Notes under the pieces: model-generated
Database searches by the model: none
What the model was told of the DNA's origin: nothing
Seen by the model: only the letters and a program-made list of their open reading frames with translations
Assembly (NCBI GenBank): GCA_902464485.1
Contig: CABQJJ010000042.1
Span: forward strand, 1 to 13,448
Direction of reading: 5' to 3'
DNA length: 13,448 bases
Origin: an uncultured Collinsella sp.
Lineage (GTDB): Bacteria; Actinomycetota; Coriobacteriia; Coriobacteriales; Coriobacteriaceae
Position numbers and translations under genes: made by a program
Part shown: positions 7,146 through 13,448 of the stretch, in pieces
Position numbering within the stretch: the first letter of the stretch is position 1
Layout: every line of letters starts with the position of its first letter

Positions 7146-8720
7146 CTAGGGAATAATCTGCCCGCACGTTATCTCTCCATGCTCGGCAACGATGGCCAGC
7201 AACGTGCGGTTCTCCTGTTTCAGCACACGCTCGAAATCGTCGCGGAGAATCGGCAGGCGGCCATCGGGACAAAAGCCCTCGAACTTGCAGTTATCGGCGT
7301 ATCGGAATATGTACGTATCCCTGGGAAGCAAGGCAGTCGGCGTCGTCTGCGAATCGGACTCATAGTAATAAAGCTGCGCGGTAATCGTCACAACATCCCC
7401 GTCGATAGAGATATCGGCTTCATCTGTAGGATTCAGCAGATAATGCCCCGTCAGATCCGACAACGTAACCGTGGGCTCGTGATGGTTCGACTCGAGACAG
7501 GTCGCCCGCTCAAAGCTGTAGTTGTAAATGCTATCCGGGTTCTCGACAAGAAGCACCTGGTACACCTGCTCGTCCCACCGCTCATCGTCAGGATCGGCGT
7601 CACATCCCCCGCTAAAGCGAACGGATGCCCTCACCTTCACGTGATTGCCGTACTTCTCAAAATCAGAGAGGACAACGTTTTTGGTATCCGCCGCGGTCAC
7701 GCAGGGAAAGTTCCACCCATCACCCGTCTTATACTCGTCAAGAAACGAAAGGTCCGACGGGGCATGCGCTCCATAAAAAGACGAGAGCACCTTCTGGACA
7801 TCGTCTTTTGTAAGGAAACACCCGCTTGACTGACATTCCAAGCCAAGTGCACCCGCGGCATAGCACGGCAGTTCCTTAACCTCGCCCGCAGCATCGTGAT
7901 AGCCCAACCCGCAGAAAGCTATCCCGGGATAAAGGGCGTTGAAGAATAAATCGGAAGTCGTTTCGAAATCGTCCGCAGACCAAACGGTACCCTTCTCGGC
8001 GAGCTCCCCATATGGGTCATGCGACACGATATAAGTGCAGATCAAGGCGGAAACCTTGGCATACTCGTCCTCGGACGGGGCATATGAAGCGGCACTTACC
8101 TCGACGGAATCATCAACCTCGACCTTCTTGAGGGAATCGCAGCCGGCCAGGTCAATCTTGGCAATCGGATTGTTCGTGGCATACAAGCAGCCAAGCGTCT
8201 TTGGAACCGAGAGACTCGTCAAGTTATTCCTGCGACAGCATAGGACCTTGATGGCGGGATTCCGGCTCAAATCAATCTGGTCCAGCTTATTGTCCTCGCA
8301 CACCAGCGTCTCGAGATTCTTAAAAGAAGCAATGAAGTCAATATCCTCGAGACCCATATCCGAAACGCCGCCGTCGGTCACCATGCCCGAATCATCGACC
8401 TCACCAAGCGATGTAACCCGACCGGCCTCGTCGCTGCTGATCAGCCCGTCCATATCGGAGTCCGCTACGTCCGATAGATATGACCGGAGCTTCTCGTTAT
8501 CGACGTCACTCAACGTTATGGCAATATCGGTTGTCGAGGGCTTCTGGCGCTTTGGGGCGAACAGTTCATTGCCCACGGTGCGGGCAGCGGCAACGATAAG
8601 CACAAAGACGATCGTACTCATCAGCAGCTTCTTTCGATCTCGCTTCACCAGTTTCTCCCCACAGTTTGTGCAAAATGTTGCACTATCTGGGCATTCAAAA
8701 CCGCATTTTATACAGCGCAT
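7146..8720 (-). CDS. Zinc-ribbon, single-pass membrane protein with EF-hand loop and LRRs
   Basis: This 524-residue protein has four parts. An N-terminal zinc ribbon has Cys pairs C3/C6 and C17/C20. A basic stretch KRDRKK and one membrane helix (about 31-49) follow. An EF-hand-type loop, DSDMDGLISSDE, has every ligand position filled (D87, D89, D91, G92, I94, E98). LRR-like repeats at about 135-205 share the LETLVCEDN, LKVLCC and LTSL style with the larger LRR gene downstream. The rest, to the C-terminus, is Cys-containing and unrecognised. Topology would put the ribbon inside and the LRRs outside. ATG 8720 is chosen because GGAGG lies 6 bases upstream; an upstream TTG extension has no ribosome binding site and a non-protein-like basic sequence. 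Function is unknown. The gene is divergent from the LytTR operon. Confidence 0.88.
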   Translation of the reverse strand: MRCIKCGFECPDSATFCTNCGEKLVKRDRKKLLMSTIVFVLIVAAARTVGNELFAPKRQKPSTTDIAITLSDVDNEKLRSYLSDVADSDMDGLISSDEAGRVTSLGEVDDSGMVTDGGVSDMGLEDIDFIASFKNLETLVCEDNKLDQIDLSRNPAIKVLCCRRNNLTSLSVPKTLGCLYATNNPIAKIDLAGCDSLKKVEVDDSVEVSAASYAPSEDEYAKVSALICTYIVSHDPYGELAEKGTVWSADDFETTSDLFFNALYPGIAFCGLGYHDAAGEVKELPCYAAGALGLECQSSGCFLTKDDVQKVLSSFYGAHAPSDLSFLDEYKTGDGWNFPCVTAADTKNVVLSDFEKYGNHVKVRASVRFSGGCDADPDDERWDEQVYQVLLVENPDSIYNYSFERATCLESNHHEPTVTLSDLTGHYLLNPTDEADISIDGDVVTITAQLYYYESDSQTTPTALLPRDTYIFRYADNCKFEGFCPDGRLPILRDDFERVLKQENRTLLAIVAEHGEITCGQIIP

Positions 8721-8738
8721 CGAAAACCTCCGTTTTCG
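8721..8738 (-). promoter_or_regulatory. Hairpin presenting the Shine-Dalgarno in its loop
   Basis: The 18 bases directly before ATG 8720 read CGAAAAC-GGAG-GTTTTCG. This is a perfect 7-bp stem whose 4-base loop is the core ribosome binding site. The 3' arm ends at the base adjoining the start codon. Folding would expose the SD but stack the stem against the AUG, so it could tune initiation. Confidence 0.55.
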
Positions 8739-8841
8739 TCGTCGTTGCCGCGAAGGCCTATGTAGCGACAAGCAGCTCAGCACGGGCAAAACATCGTTCG
8801 TCCCTATCCCAACGGTGAAAATCTCCTGAACGTATGAGCTG

Positions 8842-8872
8842 ATTTTATTTCAGCGGGGGCAGCATGTATCAA
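8842..8872 (-). promoter_or_regulatory. Candidate promoter of the zinc-ribbon/LRR gene
   Basis: The minus strand carries -35 TTGATA (8867-8872, 5/6) and -10 TAAAAT (8842-8847, 5/6) with a long 19-base spacer. It would give a 5' leader of about 115 bases. The left arm of the inverted repeat at 8845-8883 overlaps the -10. Confidence 0.45.
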
Positions 8873-8883
8873 TACTGAAATAA
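8845..8883. repeat. Operator-like inverted repeat TTATTTCAG-21-CTGAAATAA
   Basis: Two perfect 9-base arms (8845-8853 and 8875-8883) are separated by 21 bases, so half-site centres are 30 bp apart, about three helical turns. One arm covers the -10 of the minus-strand promoter candidate and the other lies just upstream of its -35. Dimeric regulator binding is inferred. Known LytTR sites are usually direct repeats, so the LytTR protein here need not be the binder. Confidence 0.5.
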
Positions 8884-8904
8884 CTGGTAGAGCAAGTGAC
8901 ATTT

Positions 8905-8933
8905 TTGGCATGGCCCAACGCTTTTTATACAAC
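8905..8933 (+). promoter_or_regulatory. Weak candidate promoter of the LytTR operon
   Basis: TTGGCA (8905-8910, 5/6) is followed after 17 bases by TACAAC (8928-8933, 4/6). It would leave a leader of about 150 bases before the GTG at 9091. The AT-rich stretch at 9047-9072 is an alternative place for a -10. Confidence 0.3.
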
Positions 8934-9090
8934 GTCAGAGCCACGCAATTGAATTGCCTTGCTGCACCATGGACCGAAAAGGACATCAATGCAACCGTAT
9001 ATGTCATCGCACACGAGCACTTCCTCACCGTCTTCCCTCCAGCGGCTAAACTAATAAATATCTGTCAAAATTACGGGGAGGTACGTCAAG

Positions 9091-9828
9091 GTGGCTTGGG
9101 TGGTCGGTATCATCGATGACATCGTTGATGAGGCGAAGGGTCTAGAACGGATTGTCCGCGATTTCGATGCCCCGCAGCTCACCGAAAAGACTAAGGTTAT
9201 TCTTTTTCCGTCCCTCTCGCTCTTTAGCGCCTACATCGCTGCTGAATGGCAACTCGATGCCCTGTTTGTAGACATCAGCCTCTCTGGAAAACACTTCGAA
9301 GGCGTCCGGGACGGCATCGATCTGGTGCAGAACTATATTCCACGCAACTCATCCACCTAGGTAATTTTCATGACCGGGTTTGACCAGTTCTACACCCGCG
9401 TCTACGAGGCTCGCCACGTGAGCTTCGTGAGAAAGCCCTTCAATACCGTCGACGTCAACCTGGCTCTCTCCCAAGCGCTCGAAGCTTCCCAAGCCCGCGC
9501 AGACGCTCCCTTGGCAATATGCTGCAATCACGATGTGGTCCTCATCCGACCCTCCGAAGTCTCCTTCATCGAGAGCGACCGCAGGCGTGCCTTTATTCAT
9601 GAGGGCGCCCAGGTACATCGCGTATACCGAAAGCTATCCGAACTCCTCGACGAGCTCCCGGCGCAATTTGTCCGTTGCCATCAAAGCTTCCTGATCAATC
9701 TCGACTTTGTCGAGAAGCTCGGCATCGACAGTTTGCTTCTTTCCACGGGCGACACGATCCCCGTGAGCCGACGCTGCCGTTCCCAAGTCCGCGACGCTCT
9801 CTTCGAACGAATTGGAGCGTTGTTTTGA
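9091..9828 (+). pseudogene. LytTR-family response regulator interrupted by an in-frame TAG
   Basis: Read as one 245-codon frame this is a complete LytR/AgrA-type regulator. The receiver domain has acidic residues D9/D10, phosphoacceptor D61 in ALFVDISLSG, T95 in VIFMTG and K115 in VRKPF. The LytTR DNA-binding domain (about 142-245) shows FVRCHQSFLINLDFVEKL and a Ser-Arg-rich end. Codon 90 (9358-9360) is TAG, between SST and VIFMTG; both sides stay in the same frame and match the family without a gap, so the change looks like a single CAG-to-TAG substitution. The start is GTG 9091 with GGGGAGG about 9 bases upstream. The 89-residue N-terminal piece alone is a truncated receiver. A second ATG at 9370 could restart the LytTR part but has only AGG upstream. 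Its TGA overlaps the next gene's ATG by one base. Confidence 0.85.
9358..9360 (+). other. In-frame amber codon inside the receiver domain
   Basis: TAG replaces codon 90 of the response regulator. The sequence after it (GTA ATT TTC ATG ACC GGG, giving VIFMTG) is exactly the expected beta-4 strand of a receiver domain. The stop therefore interrupts, and does not end, the gene. Confidence 0.85.
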
Positions 9829-10703
9829 TGACAAGCATGGCTTCATACCTGCCCATCACGGCAAGCTTTCTCCCATACCTTCTTGTAGCGTACGCGTTCT
9901 TTGAGAGCGCCCTCAAGCCCCGTGGCGGTGCCTGGCTGCGAGCAGCGCAGCTGGCGCTCTTTCTCGCAATATTGCTTATGCCTCCCACGGTGCCATGGCA
10001 TTGGGCCCAATTCCTCCTGATAGCGACAATCGTGATCACGGGCTACCAGGACACCCCCTCGCGAAAAGTCCTCGCGTCTTCCCTTCTGCTGGTGGGTCAT
10101 TTATTTGGCGAGGTTGTCGCCGTCTTTTTTTGGTTGTTTCTGACCGGCGGCGCAGCGACCGCATCCGTCGAAACCTCGATGGCAATGTATGGATCGCATC
10201 TTCTCTCTTGCCTTATCGGAGCGTGCTTCTCTCTCCTTGCGACAAGGATGCTCGCCCAGCAGTTAAAGCACTTAGACAAGCATTTGCGCCGCAATGAGTT
10301 CTGGCTATCGGGCGCCGTAGTTATGCAATCATCGACGTTTCTCTTTCTACGATCGACTTACTTTGACTCTTCACCCCAATCGACGACCCTTCTCTGGTTT
10401 TCAATGCTGGGGTACGCCCTGTGCGTCATCGCCGATTCACTGGCGCTTCGCAGCTTTGGTCTGCTGCGTAAGCGCGAAGAAGACCGCCTGCGCCTCGAGC
10501 GCGTCCAACAAAGCATCGCGGAGCTCGAAGCCCACTGTGCAGAGGAGCTCGCGGCGCTTGGGGAATGCGCAATGCTTCGCCACGACCTACGGAACCATGA
10601 GCAGGTAATTGCGGTGCTCATAAACCAAGGGAGACTGGAGGAGGCGTCGGCGTACGCCCACGGTCTCGTTGACGAATGGAGCCCGGAGGACAAAAAGAAA
10701 TGA
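9828..10703 (+). CDS. Membrane sensor subunit with AgrC-type H-box but no ATPase domain
   Basis: This 291-residue protein has six or seven hydrophobic helices (about 8-27, 37-53, 58-73, 81-108, 121-140, 160-177, 185-205). A cytoplasmic coiled-coil-like helix rich in Arg/Glu follows (about 212-248). The phosphoacceptor box RHDLRNHE is at 251-258 with H252 as the likely phosphorylated residue, and the usual continuation G-x-x-EEA-x-x-Y is present to 276. The protein then ends at KKK. The GHKL ATPase that normally follows in AgrC-like kinases is absent. ATG 9828 overlaps the regulator's TGA by one base, with GGAG 10 bases upstream; ATG 9837 is an alternative. The stop overlaps the next gene by 4 bases (ATGA). 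It cannot autophosphorylate alone. I infer that it receives phosphate from the next gene product. Confidence 0.85.
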   Translation: MTSMASYLPITASFLPYLLVAYAFFESALKPRGGAWLRAAQLALFLAILLMPPTVPWHWAQFLLIATIVITGYQDTPSRKVLASSLLLVGHLFGEVVAVFFWLFLTGGAATASVETSMAMYGSHLLSCLIGACFSLLATRMLAQQLKHLDKHLRRNEFWLSGAVVMQSSTFLFLRSTYFDSSPQSTTLLWFSMLGYALCVIADSLALRSFGLLRKREEDRLRLERVQQSIAELEAHCAEELAALGECAMLRHDLRNHEQVIAVLINQGRLEEASAYAHGLVDEWSPEDKKK

Positions 10704-11653
10704 ATGCAGGCCACGTAGTTTCACTTCTCGCGTTCGCGACCACATGCTTGTGCGCGCTTTCGCTGGGACACCGCGTTGCCCACTTCACGGCCTCGCGCAC
10801 CCTCGTAACCCTTGTTCTCCCCGCTTCTTTTGTGTTGCTCGGGGCACTTGGGCTTCTGTATATCTTTTTTTCTCAACACAAAAGTGCCGAGGCCGCATTC
10901 GTCGGAGCGCTATGCTCCATCGCCGTCGGATCGGTGTTCGCATGGTTCTTCATCACGCATTCCGTAAGCGACGAGCAGGCGCGCGACACGAGCGAGCGGC
11001 TGGCAGCCGCATCGGAACAGTTCTCCGCACAGCAGGAGTATTGCCGCACGCTAGAACTCTCCAAGGGTTCCGCCGCAAATCTCAAATCCGAGAACTCAAA
11101 GCGCTTTCACGAAGTTGCCCATGCACTCGACAAAGGGGACGCGAATGTCGCCTTTCGGTTATTGCGCGGAGACACGGAATCTATCGGGAAACAGCCCTAT
11201 GCGCCCTGCGAAAACGCGGCAGTTGCCGTACTTCTATCGGCAAAGCGCGAAAGATGCCTCGACCTCGGAGTTGCATGGCAGTGCGACATTGATGTCCCCG
11301 AGTTCATCGGACTCTCGCCGCTCACTCTTTGCGAGGTGTTCTCAAACATGCTCGACAACGCAATTCGGGAGGCAGCGGCGAGTGAAGCTAAGAGCCCGCG
11401 CGTGGAGGTACGGGCGCGCCTTGCCGCCGGTTATCTTGTTGTGAGGGTTAAGAACAATACGCTGAAGACAGCGGACGTCGAGCCCAACAAGACAGAACAG
11501 AACGCAAGGCCCGCTGGCGAGGTGCTCCCCGAGCACGGCTGGGGCAGACAAATTCTCGCCCGCATCGCCGAGAAGCACGACGGAGAAGTTCGCGTAGACA
11601 GGACCAACGAATCTTGGGTCACCGAGGTGTTTCTTTCGCTATCCGAGAGATAA
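10700..11653 (+). CDS. AgrC-like membrane protein with GHKL ATPase and degenerate H-box
   Basis: This 317-residue protein has three hydrophobic helices (about 8-24, 34-57, 65-86) and a helical linker. A DHp-like segment follows, then a HATPase_c_5-type domain with N-box EVFSNMLDNAIREA (N216, N220), strand VVRVKNNT (247-254) and G-box EHGWGRQILARI (278-289). Aligned without gaps to the H-box of the preceding protein, LRHDLRNH falls on LKSENSKR (128-135). The phosphoacceptor His becomes S130 and Asp becomes E131, while the downstream G-x4-A pattern (G146, A151) is kept. It can plausibly bind ATP but seems unable to phosphorylate itself. ATG 10700 is set by GGAGG 10 bases upstream and the ATGA overlap with the previous gene, so expression is coupled. 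The alignment was done by eye. Confidence 0.87.
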   Translation: MNAGHVVSLLAFATTCLCALSLGHRVAHFTASRTLVTLVLPASFVLLGALGLLYIFFSQHKSAEAAFVGALCSIAVGSVFAWFFITHSVSDEQARDTSERLAAASEQFSAQQEYCRTLELSKGSAANLKSENSKRFHEVAHALDKGDANVAFRLLRGDTESIGKQPYAPCENAAVAVLLSAKRERCLDLGVAWQCDIDVPEFIGLSPLTLCEVFSNMLDNAIREAAASEAKSPRVEVRARLAAGYLVVRVKNNTLKTADVEPNKTEQNARPAGEVLPEHGWGRQILARIAEKHDGEVRVDRTNESWVTEVFLSLSER

Positions 11654-11738
11654 CGAGAAGAGTCGCCGTCATCCGCTAGCCAAGAAGCCCGCCGGAAATG
11701 TGGGTATTCTCGCCAGCAGCCTTAGCGCCAATAGCCAG

Positions 11739-11752
11739 CATCTTGCAAGATG
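11739..11752. repeat. Perfect 14-bp palindrome
   Basis: CATCTTGCAAGATG reads the same on both strands. It lies between the convergent ends of the sensor operon and feoB. It could act as part of a transcription end or as a protein site; there is no supporting T-run beside it. Confidence 0.35.
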
Positions 11753-11780
11753 AGGTCCGCAAAACAAAACAACCCCAGTG

Positions 11781-11801
11781 CAAAACAAACCCAATGATGG
11801 G
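11781..11801 (-). terminator. Weak terminator-like element after feoB
   Basis: Minus-strand CCCA-TCAT-TGGG (11790-11801) is followed by TTTGTTTTG. The stem is only 4 bp, but the T-rich tail is in the right place, 4 bases past the feoB stop. Confidence 0.35.
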
Positions 11802-11804
11802 CAT

Positions 11805-13448
11805 CTACAGACCGATCAGCACGCCAATGCCGTGGACTAGGAACGCCACGATCCAGGCGACCGTCACCTGAAACGCGAACACGGCAACGGCATAGCGCGC
11901 GCCCAGCTCGCTCTTGACGGCGCCGATGGACGCCACGCAGGGCGGGTACAGCAGCGTAAAGACCAGGAACACGTAAGCGGTAAACGGCGAAAACATGGTC
12001 GACAACACCGCAGGCGAGGTTGCGCCCAAAAGCACCGTGAGGGTCGAGATGACGCTCTCTTTGGCAATAAGTCCGGTGACGAGCGCCGTCGATGCACGCC
12101 AGTCGCCAAAGCCGAGCGGTGCCAGCAGCGGAGCGATGATGCTGCCGAGGCCCGCAAGCAGACTCTGCGACTGATCGGCGACCACATTGAAGCGGATGTC
12201 GAACGTCTGCAAGAACCAGATAACCACCGTAGCGGCAAAGATGATGGTGAAGGCCTTGGTAATAAAGTCCTTGGCCTTATCCCACGCCAGCATCACCGTC
12301 GTCTTGACGCTCGGCAGGCGGTAATTGGGGAGCTCCATGATAAACGGCACCGGGTCGCCCTTAAATGCCGTGCGGTTGAGCACCAAAGCGGCAATGCAGC
12401 CGACCGCGATACCGATCAGATAGAGCGAGACCATGGCGGGAACTGTCGCCTGTGGGAAAAACGCCCCGCACAGCAAGCCGTAGACCGGCAACTTGGCCGA
12501 GCAGCTCATGAACGGCGTGAGCATGACCGTCATCTTGCGGTCGTGCTCGGATGGGAGCGTACGGGTCGACATGATGGCCGGCACGGTACAGCCAAAACCG
12601 ACGAGCATGGGCACAAAGCTGCGGCCCGACAGGCCAAAGCGGCGCAGCACTTTATCCATGACAAAGGCCACGCGCGCCATGTAGCCCGAATCTTCCAGAA
12701 TGGAGAGGAACAAGAAGAGCACGACGATAATCGGCAGGAAGGTCAGCACGCTGCCCACGCCCGTAAGCACGCCGTCGACAGCCATCGAGCGCACCACGTC
12801 GTTGGTGCCGAACGCCTTGAGGCCCGCATCGGCCGAGGCGATGATGGCAGCGATGCCGTCCTCCATGAGTCCCTGCAACGCCGCGCCGATCACGCCAAAC
12901 GTCAGCCAAAAAACGAGACCCATGATCACCAGGAACGCCGGAATGGCCGTATAGCGACCCGTCAGGATGCGGTCGATCTTGACGGAGCGCACGTGCTCGC
13001 GGCTCTCGTGCGGCTTGACCACGCAGCGCCCGCACACGTCGCCGATAAAGGTAAAGCGCATGTCGGCCAGTGCAGATAGACGGTCGGTGCCCGCCTCGCC
13101 CTCCATCTGGGTGATGATGTGCTCGATGGCGTCAAGTTCGTTGCGATCCAGGTGAAGTGCCTCGGTCACCAGCTCATCGCCTTCCACCAACTTGGTCGCC
13201 GCAAAGCGTACCGGGATGTGCGCTGTCACGGCATGGTCCTCGACCAGGTTGGCGATACCGTGGATACAGCGGTGCAACGCGCCGCCATCCGGGCCATCGG
13301 GCGCGCAGAAGTCCAGACGGCCGGGACGTTCGCGAAACCGCGCCACATGCAGAGCGTGATCCACCAGCTCGCCAATACCCTCGTTGCGGGCAGCGCTGAT
13401 GGGGACAACAGGCACGCCCAGCAGGCTCTCGAGCAGGTTGACGTCCAC
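11805..13448 (-). CDS. feoB: Ferrous iron transporter FeoB, C-terminal portion
   Basis: The visible 547 residues are the C-terminal part of FeoB, the GTP-driven Fe(II) uptake permease of the cytoplasmic membrane. The frame runs off the right edge, so most of the N-terminal G domain, including the P-loop, is outside. What remains starts at the end of that domain, with the G5-like PVVPISA followed by GIGEL (residues 13-27). A helical spacer domain and about 8 or more membrane helices follow. Diagnostic transport motifs are GFGCTVPA (284-291), PFMSCSAKLPVY (312-323), MELPNYRLP and GLIAKESV. The C-terminus YPPCVASIGA...GARYAV is complete. No feoA is seen in the window. It converges on the sensor operon across a 151-base gap. 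The Met at the edge is internal, not the start. Confidence 0.95.
   Translation of the reverse strand: MDVNLLESLLGVPVVPISAARNEGIGELVDHALHVARFRERPGRLDFCAPDGPDGGALHRCIHGIANLVEDHAVTAHIPVRFAATKLVEGDELVTEALHLDRNELDAIEHIITQMEGEAGTDRLSALADMRFTFIGDVCGRCVVKPHESREHVRSVKIDRILTGRYTAIPAFLVIMGLVFWLTFGVIGAALQGLMEDGIAAIIASADAGLKAFGTNDVVRSMAVDGVLTGVGSVLTFLPIIVVLFLFLSILEDSGYMARVAFVMDKVLRRFGLSGRSFVPMLVGFGCTVPAIMSTRTLPSEHDRKMTVMLTPFMSCSAKLPVYGLLCGAFFPQATVPAMVSLYLIGIAVGCIAALVLNRTAFKGDPVPFIMELPNYRLPSVKTTVMLAWDKAKDFITKAFTIIFAATVVIWFLQTFDIRFNVVADQSQSLLAGLGSIIAPLLAPLGFGDWRASTALVTGLIAKESVISTLTVLLGATSPAVLSTMFSPFTAYVFLVFTLLYPPCVASIGAVKSELGARYAVAVFAFQVTVAWIVAFLVHGIGVLIGL

Larger units (their letters stand above)
8721..9090. 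other. Divergent intergenic region, about 370 bases
   Basis: This gap separates the leftward LRR gene from the rightward LytTR operon. It holds the SD hairpin, a minus-strand promoter candidate overlapped by a 39-bp inverted repeat, and a weak plus-strand promoter candidate. Short open frames on both strands lack ribosome binding sites and coding character. No signal-peptide precursor gene of the agrD type was recognised. Confidence 0.6.

Noticed and set aside
8721..8789. A 23-residue N-terminal extension of the zinc-ribbon protein from a TTG at 8789
   Set aside because: The extension is Arg-rich, has no ribosome binding site, and the ATG at 8720 has an excellent SD and starts directly at the zinc ribbon.
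8804..9028. A 74-codon minus-strand frame in the divergent gap
   Set aside because: It has no usable ribosome binding site and its sequence does not look like a signal peptide or small membrane protein. It also overlaps both promoter candidates.
8910..9119. A 69-codon plus-strand frame in the divergent gap, considered as a signalling-peptide gene
   Set aside because: It has no ribosome binding site before its ATG, runs into the regulator gene in another frame, and lacks a leader or Cys-containing peptide core of the agrD type.
9358..9360. TAG read as pyrrolysine or another recoded residue
   Set aside because: There is no supporting evidence in the window, such as a suppressor tRNA or downstream insertion element, and response regulators are not a known recoded family. 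A plain CAG-to-TAG change is simpler.
10700..11653. The two sensor genes as one kinase broken by a frameshift
   Set aside because: The second gene has its own ribosome binding site, start codon and three membrane helices before the DHp-like part. Joining the two would place membrane helices after the H-box.
11654..11804. A strong bidirectional terminator between the sensor operon and feoB
   Set aside because: I saw only a 14-bp palindrome without a T-run and a 4-bp stem with a T-rich tail; neither is convincing as a bidirectional terminator.

Overview
The window looks like a chromosomal segment of a high-GC Gram-positive bacterium. The best fit is a gut Coriobacteriia member of the Collinsella type, but this is an inference. 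It rests on GC-rich housekeeping genes, GGAGG-type ribosome binding sites, an LPXTG-like IPQTGD motif, an S-layer-homology/leucine-rich surface protein, and a LytTR regulator beside AgrC-like sensor genes. There are no rRNA, tRNA, CRISPR or transposase genes in the window.

Left part (1-4124), mostly metabolic. The start of a leftward gene lies at the left edge. A rightward gene of uncertain function (129-794) converges on a leftward pair: a GH13 alpha-glucan hydrolase (1363-2739) and a DNA-deoxyinosine/uracil glycosylase (796-1359) that starts 3 bases after the hydrolase stop. Upstream of these, also leftward, is a SotB-like sugar-efflux MFS transporter (2848-4044) with a clear TATAAT promoter.

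Middle part (4133-8720), two leftward cell-surface genes with leucine-rich repeats. The first is a 948-residue secreted protein with an internal sorting-signal-like segment, an SLH-type domain and C-terminal LRRs. It is visibly more AT-rich than its neighbours. The second is a 524-residue membrane protein with a cytoplasmic zinc ribbon, one membrane helix, an EF-hand calcium loop and LRRs. Its Shine-Dalgarno sequence lies in the loop of a perfect 7-bp hairpin next to the start codon.

Right part (8721-11653), a divergent rightward signalling operon and the most interesting piece. A LytTR response regulator is interrupted by one in-frame TAG. It is followed, with stop/start overlaps, by two membrane proteins that look like complementary halves of one AgrC-type histidine kinase. 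The first carries the phosphoacceptor box RHDLRNH and stops there. The second carries the GHKL ATPase but appears to have Ser where the phosphoacceptor His should be. I read this as a two-subunit (split) sensor kinase. The 370-base divergent gap holds a 9-bp inverted repeat with 30-bp spacing over a promoter-like sequence, so the neighbouring LRR protein is a candidate regulatory target.

Right edge (11805-13448): the C-terminal part of FeoB, the ferrous iron transporter, running leftward, with its N-terminal GTPase mostly outside the window.
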